This document shows, in pieces, positions 54,457-64,000 of a DNA stretch of 64,000 nt. The position numbers were made by a program, and so were the translations under genes. Source of the DNA: Furcasterigmium furcatum (taxonomy: Eukaryota; Ascomycota; Sordariomycetes; Glomerellales; Plectosphaerellaceae); NCBI GenBank assembly GCA_001599815.1, contig BCIA01000002.1, positions 5,243,626-5,307,625 of the forward strand. Reading direction: 5' to 3'. The notes beneath the pieces are model-generated. The model saw only the letters and a list, made by a program, of their open reading frames with translations. It was not told where the DNA came from and made no database searches. How positions within the stretch are numbered: the stretch's first letter is position 1; the number at the start of each line of letters is the position of its first letter.

Positions 54457-55284
54457 TCAGAGGATAACGCATTTGCTCCTTTTCTTGCCTCCTTGGGCAC
54501 GGGGCGGCTTCTCGTGATTGCCATTCTGGGTGGGCATGTCGTCTTGCCGCCGCGTGCCCGTGCGGTTGCCGGGTTGCGGGCGCGCAGCTGCTTGTCGCTG
54601 GCGACGGAGGATTCGAACAACGTCGTAGAAGGCCTTCTCGACGTTGATGCAGTTCTTCGCGGATGCCTCAACAAACTCGCATCCCAGCTCGCGGGCCAAA
54701 GCGTGTCCTTCTTGCGTTGAAACTTCCCGTTCGGTGACCCTGTCGCTCTTGTTGCCGACGAGCATGATCGGGACCGGCGCCTGCGGGTGGACATTGGTGA
54801 TGGGGGATCCCGGGTAGGATGGCGACGAGGCACATGACTCCTTGACTCGTTGGATTTGGTGGTGGAAACGCTTGATGCGGGAGAAGGAGGAGCGGGATGA
54901 GATGCTGTAGACGAGGACGAAGCCCTCACCGTCTCGGATCCATTGGTCCCTCAATGCCGTGTACTCTTCCTGGCCAGCGGTATCGAGGACCTCGAGCATG
55001 CAAGCCTGGCCATCGATGACAACCTGCTTCCTGTAGGAATCCTCAATCGTCGGGTCGTACTGAAAACGAAAAGGCGTCAGATTCGGGGCTCTTGGCGAGA
55101 AACAGGGTGTAGGTAGCGGGAGGGGGGTCCGAAATCATCGGAGCAAGATGTGGCCGCAGAAAGGGATAATAAAACTCACGGTCTCGACGAAATGCTGCAA
55201 GCACAGCTGGATGGTCAAGGCCGTCTTGCCTACACCGCCGTCACCCAGGACCACCAGCTTGTAGAGCACCATTTTGCCCGCCAT
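54457..55284 (-). CDS. ras-2: Ras-2 type small GTPase
   Basis: Exons 55284-55180 and 55059-54457 (intron 120 bp, GTGAGT...TTTCAG) encode 235 residues. The G1 loop GDGGVGKT is at 14-21, switch I YDPTIEDSY at 36-44, G3 DTAGQEEY at 61-68, G4 NKSD and G5 EASAK. The MAGKMVLYKLVVLGDGGVGK start is the one seen in Neurospora ras-2 and Aspergillus RasB-type proteins. A loop rich in Ser/Pro between VKESCASS and ITNVHPQAP is an insertion typical of the group. The C-terminus has a basic stretch and a CAAX box CVIL (C232), so the protein should be prenylated and membrane-bound. In fungi this Ras supports hyphal growth, conidiation and cAMP/MAPK signalling. Confidence 0.96.
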
Positions 55285-57896
55285 TATGGGCAGGGGAGGC
55301 CGAACGAGGTCGGATGTCGAGCGGGTAGGGAAGTCTGTGTTCCGAAAGAACGGGGGGTCGTTCGGTCGCGGGCGAGTTCAAGCCGATCGCAATTGGAGAG
55401 ACTGGCGACGCGAGGGAGAGCAACAGGAAGAGGCGTTCAGAGGAAGGCAAGGCTTCGCCAGGTGACAAAAGGCAGAGAAGCTGTCGTGATCGACCGAGCG
55501 GGGTGCTGAGGAAGAAAGATGGGTTTGGACTGAATGGAGAGGAGGGGGGAAGGGAGAAAAGGGAAGCAAGATGCCGAGTCTAGAATGGATTGAGCCCCGA
55601 GGCGGCGGCGTGGGGACTCGATAGCGAGAGGTCCAAGGTCGTAAGAATCAATGGACAAGGGGTGGAGAAATATGGGTTGGTTGGCGGGTCGCGGGTCGAG
55701 CTTGGGGGTGTTCCTTGTTGGAGAGAAAAGCTGGGAGCTGCTTGCTTTGCTGCCCGCTCTGCTCGAGGGGAGGGGGGGGGGCGCTTTTTTGGCGCAAGAC
55801 CAGGGATGGCAAAAGCGGCGGGGAAGCGAGGCGAGCTCTGGTGTGGATGGTCTCAGAGAGCGCGAGCGCCAAACAGGATGGGAGGTCGGGGGTTGGGTTG
55901 GGGGGAGGGGGGCGCTGATGCGGTTGCTGCAAGGCGTCCGTAGTGAGCTGCACCTCTCAAGCGCACTGCAGGAAGCAGAAGCAACGAGCAGCAGCAGGCC
56001 GTTGACAAGCGACAAGCCACGAGCGGGCGAGCTTCCGGTGATGCGAGAAGCGAACAGGCGAAAAAGACGAAGGCGATGCTGGATGGGACAAGGAAACCCG
56101 TCTCGAGGCGGCGGAACCGGGAGCAGAGGCCGCGGGGATAGTGAGGGCAATGTATTGGCGGTCCGAGGGGACGATGCTGGTGGTGACAGCGCCGGCGGGA
56201 CTTGGCATTGATGGCCTCGCTCGGGGGGCAGGTCTGGAGGTTGTTTGGTCGGGTAAAGTAGAGATCTCTCGCACTCGGGACCGGGCTCTTAACCTTGAAT
56301 GATGCTGAATGGAAGGGAAATTGTGTCGAGCGTCCATGGATGGAACTGGAAGTTGTCGGCCCGGGATTCAAATCCGCCTGCGGAAGGGATGCTGGGGAAG
56401 CACCTTCCAGACACACGCACAATCGAGCAAGGGTCGCGCTTTCCGGTGCGCAGTTCAGACTCCGCCGGAACATGGGTTGGGCAAGAGCAGCTCTCTCGGT
56501 ATCTGCTCCTACCTACCTGCCTCCATCTCTGTTTTTTTCCCTCACCTCGGACGTAGCCTGACTTCCATACCTAAGTTCACTCGTCCCTACACACCTCCTC
56601 CGATGCACCTCCAACATCCCATGCACCCCACGATTACTGCTGTCACCCACCTCCTGCTCTGGTGCATCAGGTCTCCTGTGAACTCCTTGTCGCTTCTCCC
56701 ATCTCCCCCAAGTTGCTTAATGCGGGGGCGCCCCTCCACCCCTCCCTCCTGCGTCGCAATGGAACTCGACTCGCTGGCATCCGCAACGACGACAACACCA
56801 AAGACGCGCAGGCGACCATCTCGAGGCTCTCAGGTTGACATTGGGCACCGCCGAATCCGCTATCGCAATGCGGCAGCTCATCCGAACTCACGGTTCGCAT
56901 GGCGGAAGACTCTCCCCAAGATTCGCGCCTGGCACCCGATTTGCAAACCCGAGACCGCTCGCTGCCTTATCAGCCGAGCTAGCTCGCACCCCGACTTCAT
57001 GCCTCCAAGGATGGCTCTTCCGTCTGCATTGCGTTTCTTGCCAAGTCCTGGTGCGCATGGGTATGAGGACGCGGACGGGTGTAGTAGATATACACCCGCT
57101 TGATCTGCCATCCTAACGATTTACGGATCCTCGGCCGTCGCTGCAAAATCAACCATCCTACTCTTCGACTCTTGCTGGCGATGAGCTTCCCCGAACCGGC
57201 CACTCCCACTTGTACTCGCGTCGCGCAGCCACCCTCCTAACTGCTGGTCTTCAATGGACGAGATTCGTCAAGGATGTTCCAGAGACGATGTGCGGGGAAA
57301 CGTTGTCCAGGTGGTCCCCTTTTCTTCGTCCGCGACTACCGGCCTACACCATCACACCACTGACAGCGTCTTGGCTCATCGTCTCATCCTGCCCAGGACA
57401 TGTTTCTCGCCGGTGTCTCAACCCAGCTTTGGAGAAACTGGCCTTGCGCCTTCGCTTCTGGGCATTGTGATGGCTTGACTCGCCGTTGAGGGGATCGCCC
57501 ATGGTTCGTCCCCTCTACCAAACTACCTACGCCTCACTTCCGTTGGGGAGCCAGGCCACGAGGTAGGTCCCGCTCGCGGCATTCCATATTCGCAATCACG
57601 CGGCTGTCGTCTTCGTAGCCTAGCCAAGCCCCCAGCATGCCACTGCATATGCCCCAAGCCCGGACCGGATTACAATCGGGGGTGTCCCGGACAGCTGTGG
57701 TGGATCATCGCCCACGATTTAGCCCCTCCCCGCAGTCTCATGGGGATGGGGAGCACAGGCCAGGGTTTTCTGATTAAACCCCATTGTCGTCCGTGTCACG
57801 AGGTGGCGAGGTGGCAGCATGTTCAGCTCACAGGTCATGCTGACGAGTTACAGGAGGAGCTGGGTCTAAGATATGTCTCAGTCAAAGCTGCAACAG
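55285..57896. other. Intergenic, upstream of Ras-2
   Basis: About 2.6 kb. The first 900 bp on the minus strand are very pyrimidine-rich, fitting a long Ras-2 leader and promoter. Long frames here (for example 55437-56150 minus and 56309-57103 plus) follow that composition and have no domain. The right end contains the 3' region of the dehalogenase-like gene. Confidence 0.5.
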
Positions 57897-58829
57897 TCAG
57901 GCGATTCCAAGGGTCTCTGCAACGTCGAGGAACCCTTTGCCTCCTTCCGCGACCCAGACGTCTACCCACTGCCTCGCTTCTTCGTATCTGGTTTCATGTT
58001 TCTGCCAGTCTTCTTCCGCCGGCCTCTCCACGTAGACGGTTCTCATACCCACTTTCTTGGCGCCCTCCAGGTCCGACAAGTGCGCCGCCACGAGGGCGAC
58101 CTCGCCCGGGTTTTCCAACCCCAGCTCGCGGACGGCCCCAAGATATACATCCGGGTGCGGTTTATATCGCCTGAAATCCTCGGCCGAGATGAGTTTATGA
58201 AAGCCCAGCGAGCCAAAGGTGTCCAGGTCCTGAAGCAGAGTTCTGTTCCCGTTGGACAGCGTCGAGGTGATGTATCGGCCACCTAATTTAGAGATGCCCG
58301 GAGCCGAATCCTGCCACGGTCTCAGGCGGTGCCAGACGAGGCTGAGATGAATGATCTCCTCTTCCGAATAGACATGGTCGAGCTGTTTTGAGCGGAGGAG
58401 CTCACGCAGCGCGTCCAAGTGGTGAGTGTCAATGTCCTTCCAGGGCGTGATTCCCGGGACGAAGCTCTTGGTGAATACCTTGTAGGTATCTCTCCATTCT
58501 TGAGCGAAGACGCCCCAGTCGCCTTCGGAGAGCCGTCCCAGAGCGGCTGCCGAGGCGGGCGACGAAGCGGCCTTCTTGGTGGCGAGTGACACGAGCTCGT
58601 CGGTCACGGAAGAGCGCCAATCGACTACCAACACCCGGCGTTAGTGATTGTATTACTATATTGGGAGTTACTCATCGTCGTGTCTGAGGTCCAGAGACAT
58701 GTCGCAAAAGCCCCGATACAACACAACCGGAACAAGGGAATATGATCTCGGGGATAACGAACCGACTGTCCCGAAAGTGTCGAACACAAGAGCCTTTACT
58801 TGAGACTTGACGAGTTCGGGAGACGACAT
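57897..58829 (-). CDS. Haloacid dehalogenase type II-like hydrolase
   Basis: Exons 58829-58763 and 58624-57897 encode 264 residues. Exon 1 gives MSSPELVKSQVKALVFDTFG with the HAD motif I (D17, DTFGT), and splicing completes TVVDWRSSVTDE. Motif II is TSTLSNGNRTLL, motif III the lysine in FRRYKPHPDVYLGAV, and motif IV VALVAAHLSDLEGAKKVG. The cap region contains ITPWKDIDTHHLDALRELL. The type II L-2-haloacid dehalogenase group in fungi contains many members whose real substrates are unknown, including phosphatases. The intron is 138 bp with donor GTTCGT, less common than GTAAGT, and acceptor GGTAG. Confidence 0.9.
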
Positions 58830-59553
58830 GATTTTGAGTGAGGATGTAAGAGGTCAATGGGATGGTTCCATGAGCATTGGGGGAACACACAGTGACGACG
58901 TCAACCGAGGTCCCGTCACGCCCTACAGACGACAGGTCGGCGCGGGGTAGCAGCCGAAACCCGCCGACATTGGCGATCCGATAACGTGATGGGAGCCGGG
59001 CCCGTCGTCGGCATGGATCTCGAGTTTTTGCTCGTTCCTCACTAGACCTCTTGCCTCTCCAGCAATACGGAGAGCCAAGTCGTTGAGATGATATTTACAC
59101 AGCAATCTGTTGAGAAGACCGAGAAGCCGCCGGTATTTCCAAAAACTCGTTTCCACGAGCCGCCGGTCTTCAACGGACCAAAAATTAGGGACGGTTCAAG
59201 TTTAATCCTTCTCGATGACCGGGTGGCTGGGACTGCCGACGCCTTCCGGACGCCCAAATCAAGGCGGTCTCATTTCTTCTTCCGCGCGTCCGGATACTGT
59301 CCGGCGGTTCCTGCGGTGGTGAACCTACCAATGGCCCGTTCATGCACAGAACCACAAGCGGTGAAGGCTTGTGGAGGGGAGACTTGGCGTTTGATGCTGC
59401 TCGGGCCTTTGCAGTGAATCTGGATAGTCAGTCGGTGGGCACATCTTCTGGTACCTCGGGACCTTGACATTGATGGGCTGTGAAGAATCAAGTTTCAATC
59501 GATGCTCTCTCGGTGCGGGTTATAGATTGTAGTGGGCTTATGTCCTCCAACGC
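58830..59553. other. Intergenic
   Basis: About 720 bp between the dehalogenase-like gene start and tRNA-Val. Nothing beyond promoter sequence is seen. Confidence 0.5.
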
Positions 59554-59628
59554 GGTTCGGTGGTGTAGTTGGTTTATCACGTCAGTCTAACACACTGAAG
59601 GTCGGGAGTTCGAGCCTCCCCTGAATCA
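59554..59628 (+). tRNA. tRNA-Val (anticodon AAC)
   Basis: A 75-nt cloverleaf: acceptor GGTTCGG pairs with CTGAATC (two G-U), A is the discriminator, the anticodon stem TCAGT/ACTGA encloses loop CTAACAC with anticodon AAC, and the T arm is GGGAG-TTCGAGC-CTCCC. A-box-like GGTGTAGTTGG and B-box GTTCGAGCC are present. A T run (TTTTTT from 59631) is the pol III terminator. No intron. It reads GTT directly and GTC/GTA through inosine. Confidence 0.95.
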
Positions 59629-59630
59629 TA

Positions 59631-59636
59631 TTTTTT
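59631..59636 (+). terminator. RNA polymerase III terminator of tRNA-Val
   Basis: Six thymines directly after the tRNA 3' end. Confidence 0.8.
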
Positions 59637-60203
59637 CTTCCCCGCCCGAGGTGGAAGTTTTAACTTTTTACCAGACAGGCACTTGTTATATCTTTCCTAG
59701 GAAGCATGCAATTATTCCTCGGTGAAGATTATTTCCCCAAGCTATATTCTAGAATGGATCTCCTTATGTGACCCTCCATCTTAGGGAGAGAGGAAGCCGT
59801 CACCGAGCCACGCAGACAACTGTCAGCATATTACATGAAAGATTTCAGGTTGGGTTAAAGACCTACCTATTTCGGATCTCATCATGGCGGCGATTGGGGC
59901 AAATATTTAAAACTCTCCTTCGACCAAGGCTGGCCGCTTGACTCATGCCGGGTTCCCGAAAAACATGCCGTGTCCATCTCCAACCCGCGGCGGTGGAGAC
60001 AAAACCTCCTTGACATCAAGGGCGCATTGCTCTGAGGTTGACTCAACAGCTAACTGCCAGACGCTCAGGCAATTCCTTCTGAGCCCATGATATACCCTCC
60101 GTACGAGTGACCGCGGAGCCTCACCGCTAACATCTTCCTCTCTTTCGCTTCGAACCCCGACTGACACCCGGCCGCCGGCTCCTCCCCCTTTTCCCCGGCC
60201 ACA
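59637..60203. other. Intergenic, upstream of the GNAT gene
   Basis: About 570 bp, AT-richer at first (59640-59930) then CT-rich just before the GNAT start. No gene seen. Confidence 0.5.
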
Positions 60204-60905
60204 ATGCCCCTCCGCGTCCGTCCCGGCACGGCCGCCGACGTCCCAGCCGTCGCCGGTGTCTACCACGCCGCCTTCGGCCGCACCTCCGTGCTTGAGCTCA
60301 TGCACCCCAAGAGGCACGAGTACCCCTCCGACGTCACTCTCGCCGTCCACCGCCTCCTGCACGCCCGCTACTGGGGCGACGAGGAGCAGATCTTCCTCGT
60401 GGCCGTCGACTCCGCCTCCGAAGAGATCCAGGGCTTCGCCTGGTTCCGCCGCCCCTGGCTCTCCCCCGCCGGCCGCGCCGCCCACGAGGGCTGGCTCACT
60501 CCCCGCGGGTGGCTCAAGCCCATCTTCAACGCCTACCGCCGCGCGGGCGAGTACTTCTACCCCGTGCGAAGCGCGGACCCGGACATGGCGAATGTCTTCA
60601 ACGACATGCACGACACCCTCGAGCGCCGGCTGGTCAGCGAGGACCCGAGCCCCCCGAGGAGGAGGGATGCGTGGTATCTCTCAACGCTGGGTGTGAGTCC
60701 GGACGAGCAAGGCAAGGGCGTCGGTGGCCTGCTGGTGCGCGAGGCTCTGAGTGGGATCATCGACCCTGAGGGGGCGGCGTGCTGGCTCGTCGGGCTCAAG
60801 GGCGTGGAGCCATTTTATGAGAGGCTCGGGTTCGTCCAGATCGGGAGGGCGAACGAGGGCAGGTTGGCTGACTGGGATGGTGGTGCCATCATGATGAGAG
60901 AGTAA
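60204..60905 (+). CDS. GNAT-family N-acetyltransferase
   Basis: An intronless gene of 233 residues. The start MPLRVRPGTAADVPAVAGVY is the usual first strand and helix of the GNAT fold. The acetyl-CoA motif A is LGVSPDEQGKGVGGLLVREA (consensus QxxGxG), and the C-terminal strand-helix is GLKGVEPFYERLGFVQIG with the conserved Tyr. WFRRPWLSPAGR and a helix with DMHDTLERRL in the middle form the substrate side. Such fungal enzymes acetylate small amines or protein N-termini; nothing here identifies the substrate. The sequence CCACAATGCC before the start is a good Kozak context. Confidence 0.92.
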   Translation: MPLRVRPGTAADVPAVAGVYHAAFGRTSVLELMHPKRHEYPSDVTLAVHRLLHARYWGDEEQIFLVAVDSASEEIQGFAWFRRPWLSPAGRAAHEGWLTPRGWLKPIFNAYRRAGEYFYPVRSADPDMANVFNDMHDTLERRLVSEDPSPPRRRDAWYLSTLGVSPDEQGKGVGGLLVREALSGIIDPEGAACWLVGLKGVEPFYERLGFVQIGRANEGRLADWDGGAIMMRE

Positions 60906-61536
60906 TGCGGTCTCGATGCACCAGACCGCCAATGGTAAACATATTCTTGGTGCTCACTTCACTTTAGAAGCAGCAAGGAAGGCCACGTCACAAATAGGTC
61001 AGCATCACGACATGTACGCGCCAGTTGAAAATCATGAAGAACTTGATTTGGCTGAGCTATCTAAGCAATCGAAGCCTGGGAGTGATCAAAGACGAGAAAC
61101 CAAGCCGGGGTCTACCTCAGGCTGTCCGCCAGAAACCGGAAAAGAGAGAAAGCCGACTACCCATATGCCGCTCTATGTCCCCCGTGAACGCCCAGGCTTT
61201 TTTTCGGGATCTCCCGCCCCTCCTTCCTCCCATGCATGCCGTTCGTAACCGTCATCAACTTACATGCGCATGCGCATGCGCTTCTGCCTATCCCGTCCGT
61301 GGGTGCCGCCCGTCGGACCCTGAACCCATTATAGAACACGCCATCCGACTTGGCCATCTTTGCCGAGCTTGAGCATCAAGCCAAAGTGGTTGCTGTCGAA
61401 TTTTCCGTCTCCTTCAAAAGCGAAAATGAAATGTGAGGGCAAAGCACGCTGACTGGCCCCTGACCGGACCATCGGTCTGTCTGTCTGACCATCCGGAGAA
61501 AGAACGAGGTTGTCGAACGAGCTCCATAATGTTTTT
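60906..61536. other. Intergenic between convergent genes
   Basis: About 630 bp of 3' sequence of the GNAT gene and of the leftward gene ending at 61537. It contains three ATGCGC units at 61264-61281, an alternating purine-pyrimidine tract. Confidence 0.5.
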
Positions 61537-63159
61537 TCAGCGCCTGCCCGCGTAGAGGCCTCTGGCAGGGTCATCTTCCATGACTGTGGGAGGGGGCTGC
61601 CTCGCCTGGGCGTCGTAGGGTTGCCGCGGCTGCTCCATGGCGCCACGCTCGTAGACTGCCTCATATCTGCCCGCAACGTTGGGCGCCTGGGCATAGTCTT
61701 GGGGTCGAGCGACGTTGGGGTTGCTCTGATGGCGGCTGTGGCGGCTGCCGGGCATTTGAGAGGCTGCTGGATTGACCGAGTAGTAGGGGGCGGGTGCGTA
61801 AGCATACTGCGGGCGGGACGAAGTCTCATCGTAGTAGCTGGAAGCAGGTGCCTGGCTGACAGGGACGCCCTGGCCTGCATGGGCAGCGGCGGGGAAGTAG
61901 TTTTCCTCGGGGCGCGAGTATCCCTGGAGGTACTGATCGTACTGACCACCACTGGTGGTATATGTGTACGGAGGAGCGGGATACTCTGACGATGATGAAG
62001 GGCGGTATGAACCAGAGGTAGGAGGGTAGAATGAGCTGGCATCGCTCTGAGACCTCTGGTGGTAGGCCCGTCGAGGGTCCTGGTACCCAGCAACATTGCT
62101 GGATGCCTCAAGATGAGAAGCTGTGGACTGGCTTGGGCGGCGCTGGGGGGTCGGCGCCGGGAGAGGACCGCCTTGACCGGTATGTTGAACGGGGCCGGGT
62201 CCATAGGAGTACGCAGACGGGTTGGGCTGACCGTAGTTGTCCTCGTTGAAGTCCTCGCGGATATTGCCCATGCCCCTGGCAGGCTCCCGGAACGCAACCT
62301 GCATGCTGCGGAGGTTCAGTGTCGGCGGGCGGGAGGCATCAGAGTGTCTGTCGACGAAGTAACCCGCCTCGTCTGTCCTCACACGCTTGCCGGCGAAGGC
62401 ACCCGGGCCTTCACCGAAAGTGTAGGCGCCACCCTGGCTGGAGCGGCGAGCCATGGGTTGGAAGTCCTGGCGGAGCGCGGTGCCCATGGACTGCGATCGC
62501 TTGTGACTGGTAGCGCTGCTGCTAGTTTTGCGCTTCATGTGTTGCTTGGGCTTGTCCTCGCTTCCGTCGCTGCTGATGGACGGCAGGATTTCAATGTCGG
62601 GGATCTGGGTGAGCTGATTGCCGTGGATTTCCGTCCGAAGCTGCTGGACGATAGTCATGATGGTGTTTGTATCGTAGCCGGAGGCAAATCTCTGTTGGAG
62701 CCAGTCTGGGACAGCAGTGCCGTTCATAACGGCATTGTCGATGTCATCGTCGGAATCTTCTTGCTGGAAGGTTCGCTTCTTGTTCTCCTGCTTGACCTCC
62801 AGGCGCTTCTGTTCGCGCTTACGGGGTTGCAGAGACCAGCTGGTGACGACGTTGGACTTGCCGGCATTCTTGTTCTCGTCGCTCCAGGTCTGCACACGCT
62901 CAATCTGCTGAATGACGAGGTCGATTTGCAGTTTGGCGTACTCATGGCCGTTTCGATAACGGCTGCGCTGGTAGTGCTTGCGGCAGAAATGCACCCAGAC
63001 ATGATTCGGGATCATCCGAGTGCAGAGCTTGTTGCGACCGAAAATATGAGAGATGGCCTTCCGGGGCTGGGATCCCGTGTTGCAGTTCTCAATGTACATG
63101 CACTTGATCTCCGGCTGCGCAACTGGAGCAGAGGCACTGGCCTCGGTTTGTTCGGGCAT
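61537..63159 (-). CDS. Conserved fungal protein with N-terminal Cys/His domain (ORP1-like label)
   Basis: An intronless 540-codon frame from ATG 63159. Residues 20-115 are compact and conserved-looking: IKCMYIENCNTGSQPRKAIS, then GRNKLCTRMIPNHVWVHFCR and KHYQRSRYRNGHEYAKLQID. C20, C26, C46, H53, C59 and H62 could bind zinc. TSWSLQPRKREQKRLEVKQE ends this part. The rest is rich in Ser, Tyr, Gln and Pro (PPYTYTTSGGQYDQYLQGY) and is probably disordered, like many fungal transcriptional or RNA regulators. I have seen related ascomycete proteins labelled ORP1-like, but I am not sure of that name or of a function. Role in regulation is inference. Confidence 0.85.
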   Translation of the reverse strand: MPEQTEASASAPVAQPEIKCMYIENCNTGSQPRKAISHIFGRNKLCTRMIPNHVWVHFCRKHYQRSRYRNGHEYAKLQIDLVIQQIERVQTWSDENKNAGKSNVVTSWSLQPRKREQKRLEVKQENKKRTFQQEDSDDDIDNAVMNGTAVPDWLQQRFASGYDTNTIMTIVQQLRTEIHGNQLTQIPDIEILPSISSDGSEDKPKQHMKRKTSSSATSHKRSQSMGTALRQDFQPMARRSSQGGAYTFGEGPGAFAGKRVRTDEAGYFVDRHSDASRPPTLNLRSMQVAFREPARGMGNIREDFNEDNYGQPNPSAYSYGPGPVQHTGQGGPLPAPTPQRRPSQSTASHLEASSNVAGYQDPRRAYHQRSQSDASSFYPPTSGSYRPSSSSEYPAPPYTYTTSGGQYDQYLQGYSRPEENYFPAAAHAGQGVPVSQAPASSYYDETSSRPQYAYAPAPYYSVNPAASQMPGSRHSRHQSNPNVARPQDYAQAPNVAGRYEAVYERGAMEQPRQPYDAQARQPPPTVMEDDPARGLYAGRR

Positions 63160-64000
63160 GTTGTAAACTTGTTGATGCGGGTTGAACGTTGCGGTTTCTG
63201 AGACTGCAGGAAAGGGTTCAAAGTGACCAGGACCTGAGAGTGCTGTGAAATCAGGGGCTGAGGCAGTTCGCTTGTGGGACCGCTGCAGTGTTTGGTCTTG
63301 TGGGAGGTTGAGCAGGCTGATGTTGCTTGTTGTCGAGACGTGATGAGGACTAGAAGTTGGTTAGCTAGGTGGAGAGCCTGGCGCCTTTTTAAAAAGAAGA
63401 AGCGGGTAGGGGAAGTTGCCAAGGGCTGATCAAAGTGAAGCACTTGCGATGATGGGAAACCGTCCGGTGAATCGAGACGAGAAAACCGTCCAGCGAATGG
63501 GATGGGCGGGGTTATTGCGGTGCTAGAGGTGACGGGGTGAAGTTTTGGGACGCTGATTCAACAGCGCTTGGATGTTGTGGGAAAAAGGGGGAGGCCGAAG
63601 AACGGCACCCGATCGTCCAAGGCAAGGGAGAGAATATAATCCGTGATGAGGGCAGAGGCAAAAGAGACCGCGTTACATCAAGCCATCTGGCAAGGCCGAC
63701 ACGAGATGATTTGACGAGCGGTGCAAGGGCTGGGTTGGTATCCGTCCGGTTGAGGAGAACTTCGTGGTCGTTGAGTTGTGATGCAAGAAGACCGGGATGG
63801 TTTAGTTCAACCGATAAACCTCAGTTAAGACGGCCGTGGAGTGTGGTGTGCATGGCAATGCTCCGACTTGCTGAATCGATGACTTCTGTGCATCAAAGGT
63901 CTTGTTGCCACTCTGAATGGTTTATCTCTGTGAATCGATGGCGTTTGAAAAGTTGGAACGGCAGTGTGGGACACTTCATTGCCCGTCTTGAAAATTGAGA
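63160..64000. other. Upstream region of the 61537-63159 gene to the window end
   Basis: About 840 bp of leader and promoter sequence of the leftward gene. The plus-strand frame 63537-63998 shows no recognisable feature and I do not call it. Confidence 0.5.

Noticed and set aside
55437..56473. Long Pro/Ser/Arg frames upstream of Ras-2
   Set aside because: They follow the pyrimidine-rich leader composition; no domain and no plausible start context.
62059..63201. 380-codon plus-strand frame opposite the 61537-63159 gene
   Set aside because: Antisense of the minus-strand gene, whose own frame has a conserved Cys/His domain and sensible start.

Overview
The window is nuclear DNA of a filamentous ascomycete (Pezizomycotina, most likely a Sordariomycete). 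The evidence is short 50-140 bp GT...AG introns with CTNAC-like branch points, GC-rich coding sequence, CT-rich 5' leaders, a fungal tRNA-Val, and a gene set typical of that class: class III chitin synthase, Ras-2, ApsA-type cortical PH protein, Opy2, Vps62. I did not identify the species. No operon, CRISPR or prophage is present. Genes are monocistronic and mostly spliced.

Layout. 1-1489 (-): VPS62-like gene running off the left edge. 2102-4060: an eroded island with a frame-broken pseudogene and an AT-richer, RIP-like relic. 5207-8125 (-): a large uncharacterised protein with a Cys/His cluster and a coiled coil. 9604-10820 (-): a conserved fungal gene that carries an apparent +1 frameshift. 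11484-12682 (-): 5-aminolevulinate dehydratase (haem). 14774-16388 (+): an uncharacterised disordered protein with a four-nucleotide first coding exon. 17454-17795 (-): a small basic protein.

19102-29771 is a compact block: YtcJ-type amidohydrolase (+), PLP-dependent serine/threonine dehydratase-like enzyme (-), TPMT-type methyltransferase (+), OTU deubiquitinase (-), and the ApsA/Num1 nuclear-migration anchor (-). About 7 kb follow with no convincing conserved gene, although one 67-residue candidate secreted Cys-rich peptide sits there.

36951-43992 carries three genes in tandem on the minus strand: ketol-acid reductoisomerase (valine/isoleucine synthesis, with two perfect Gcn4/CPC1 sites upstream), the NEDD8 E2 enzyme UBC12, and class III chitin synthase. 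A diverged repeat of about 180 bp lies on either side of the chitin synthase gene. 48269-49684 (+) is an OPY2 homologue (HOG pathway anchor). 54457-55284 (-) is Ras-2. 57897-58829 (-) is a type II haloacid-dehalogenase-like protein. 59554-59628 is tRNA-Val(AAC). 60204-60905 (+) is a GNAT acetyltransferase. 61537-63159 (-) is a conserved fungal protein with an N-terminal Cys/His cluster.

Most genes are housekeeping or cell-wall and signalling functions. I found no clear new multi-gene system. The items most worth a second look are the repeat pair flanking the chitin synthase gene, the degenerate island at 2.1-4.1 kb, the frameshifted gene at 9.6-10.8 kb, the Cys/His protein at 5.2-8.1 kb, the CPC1 sites, and the very small coding exons. 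Splice sites and starts were read by eye and have not been checked against transcripts.
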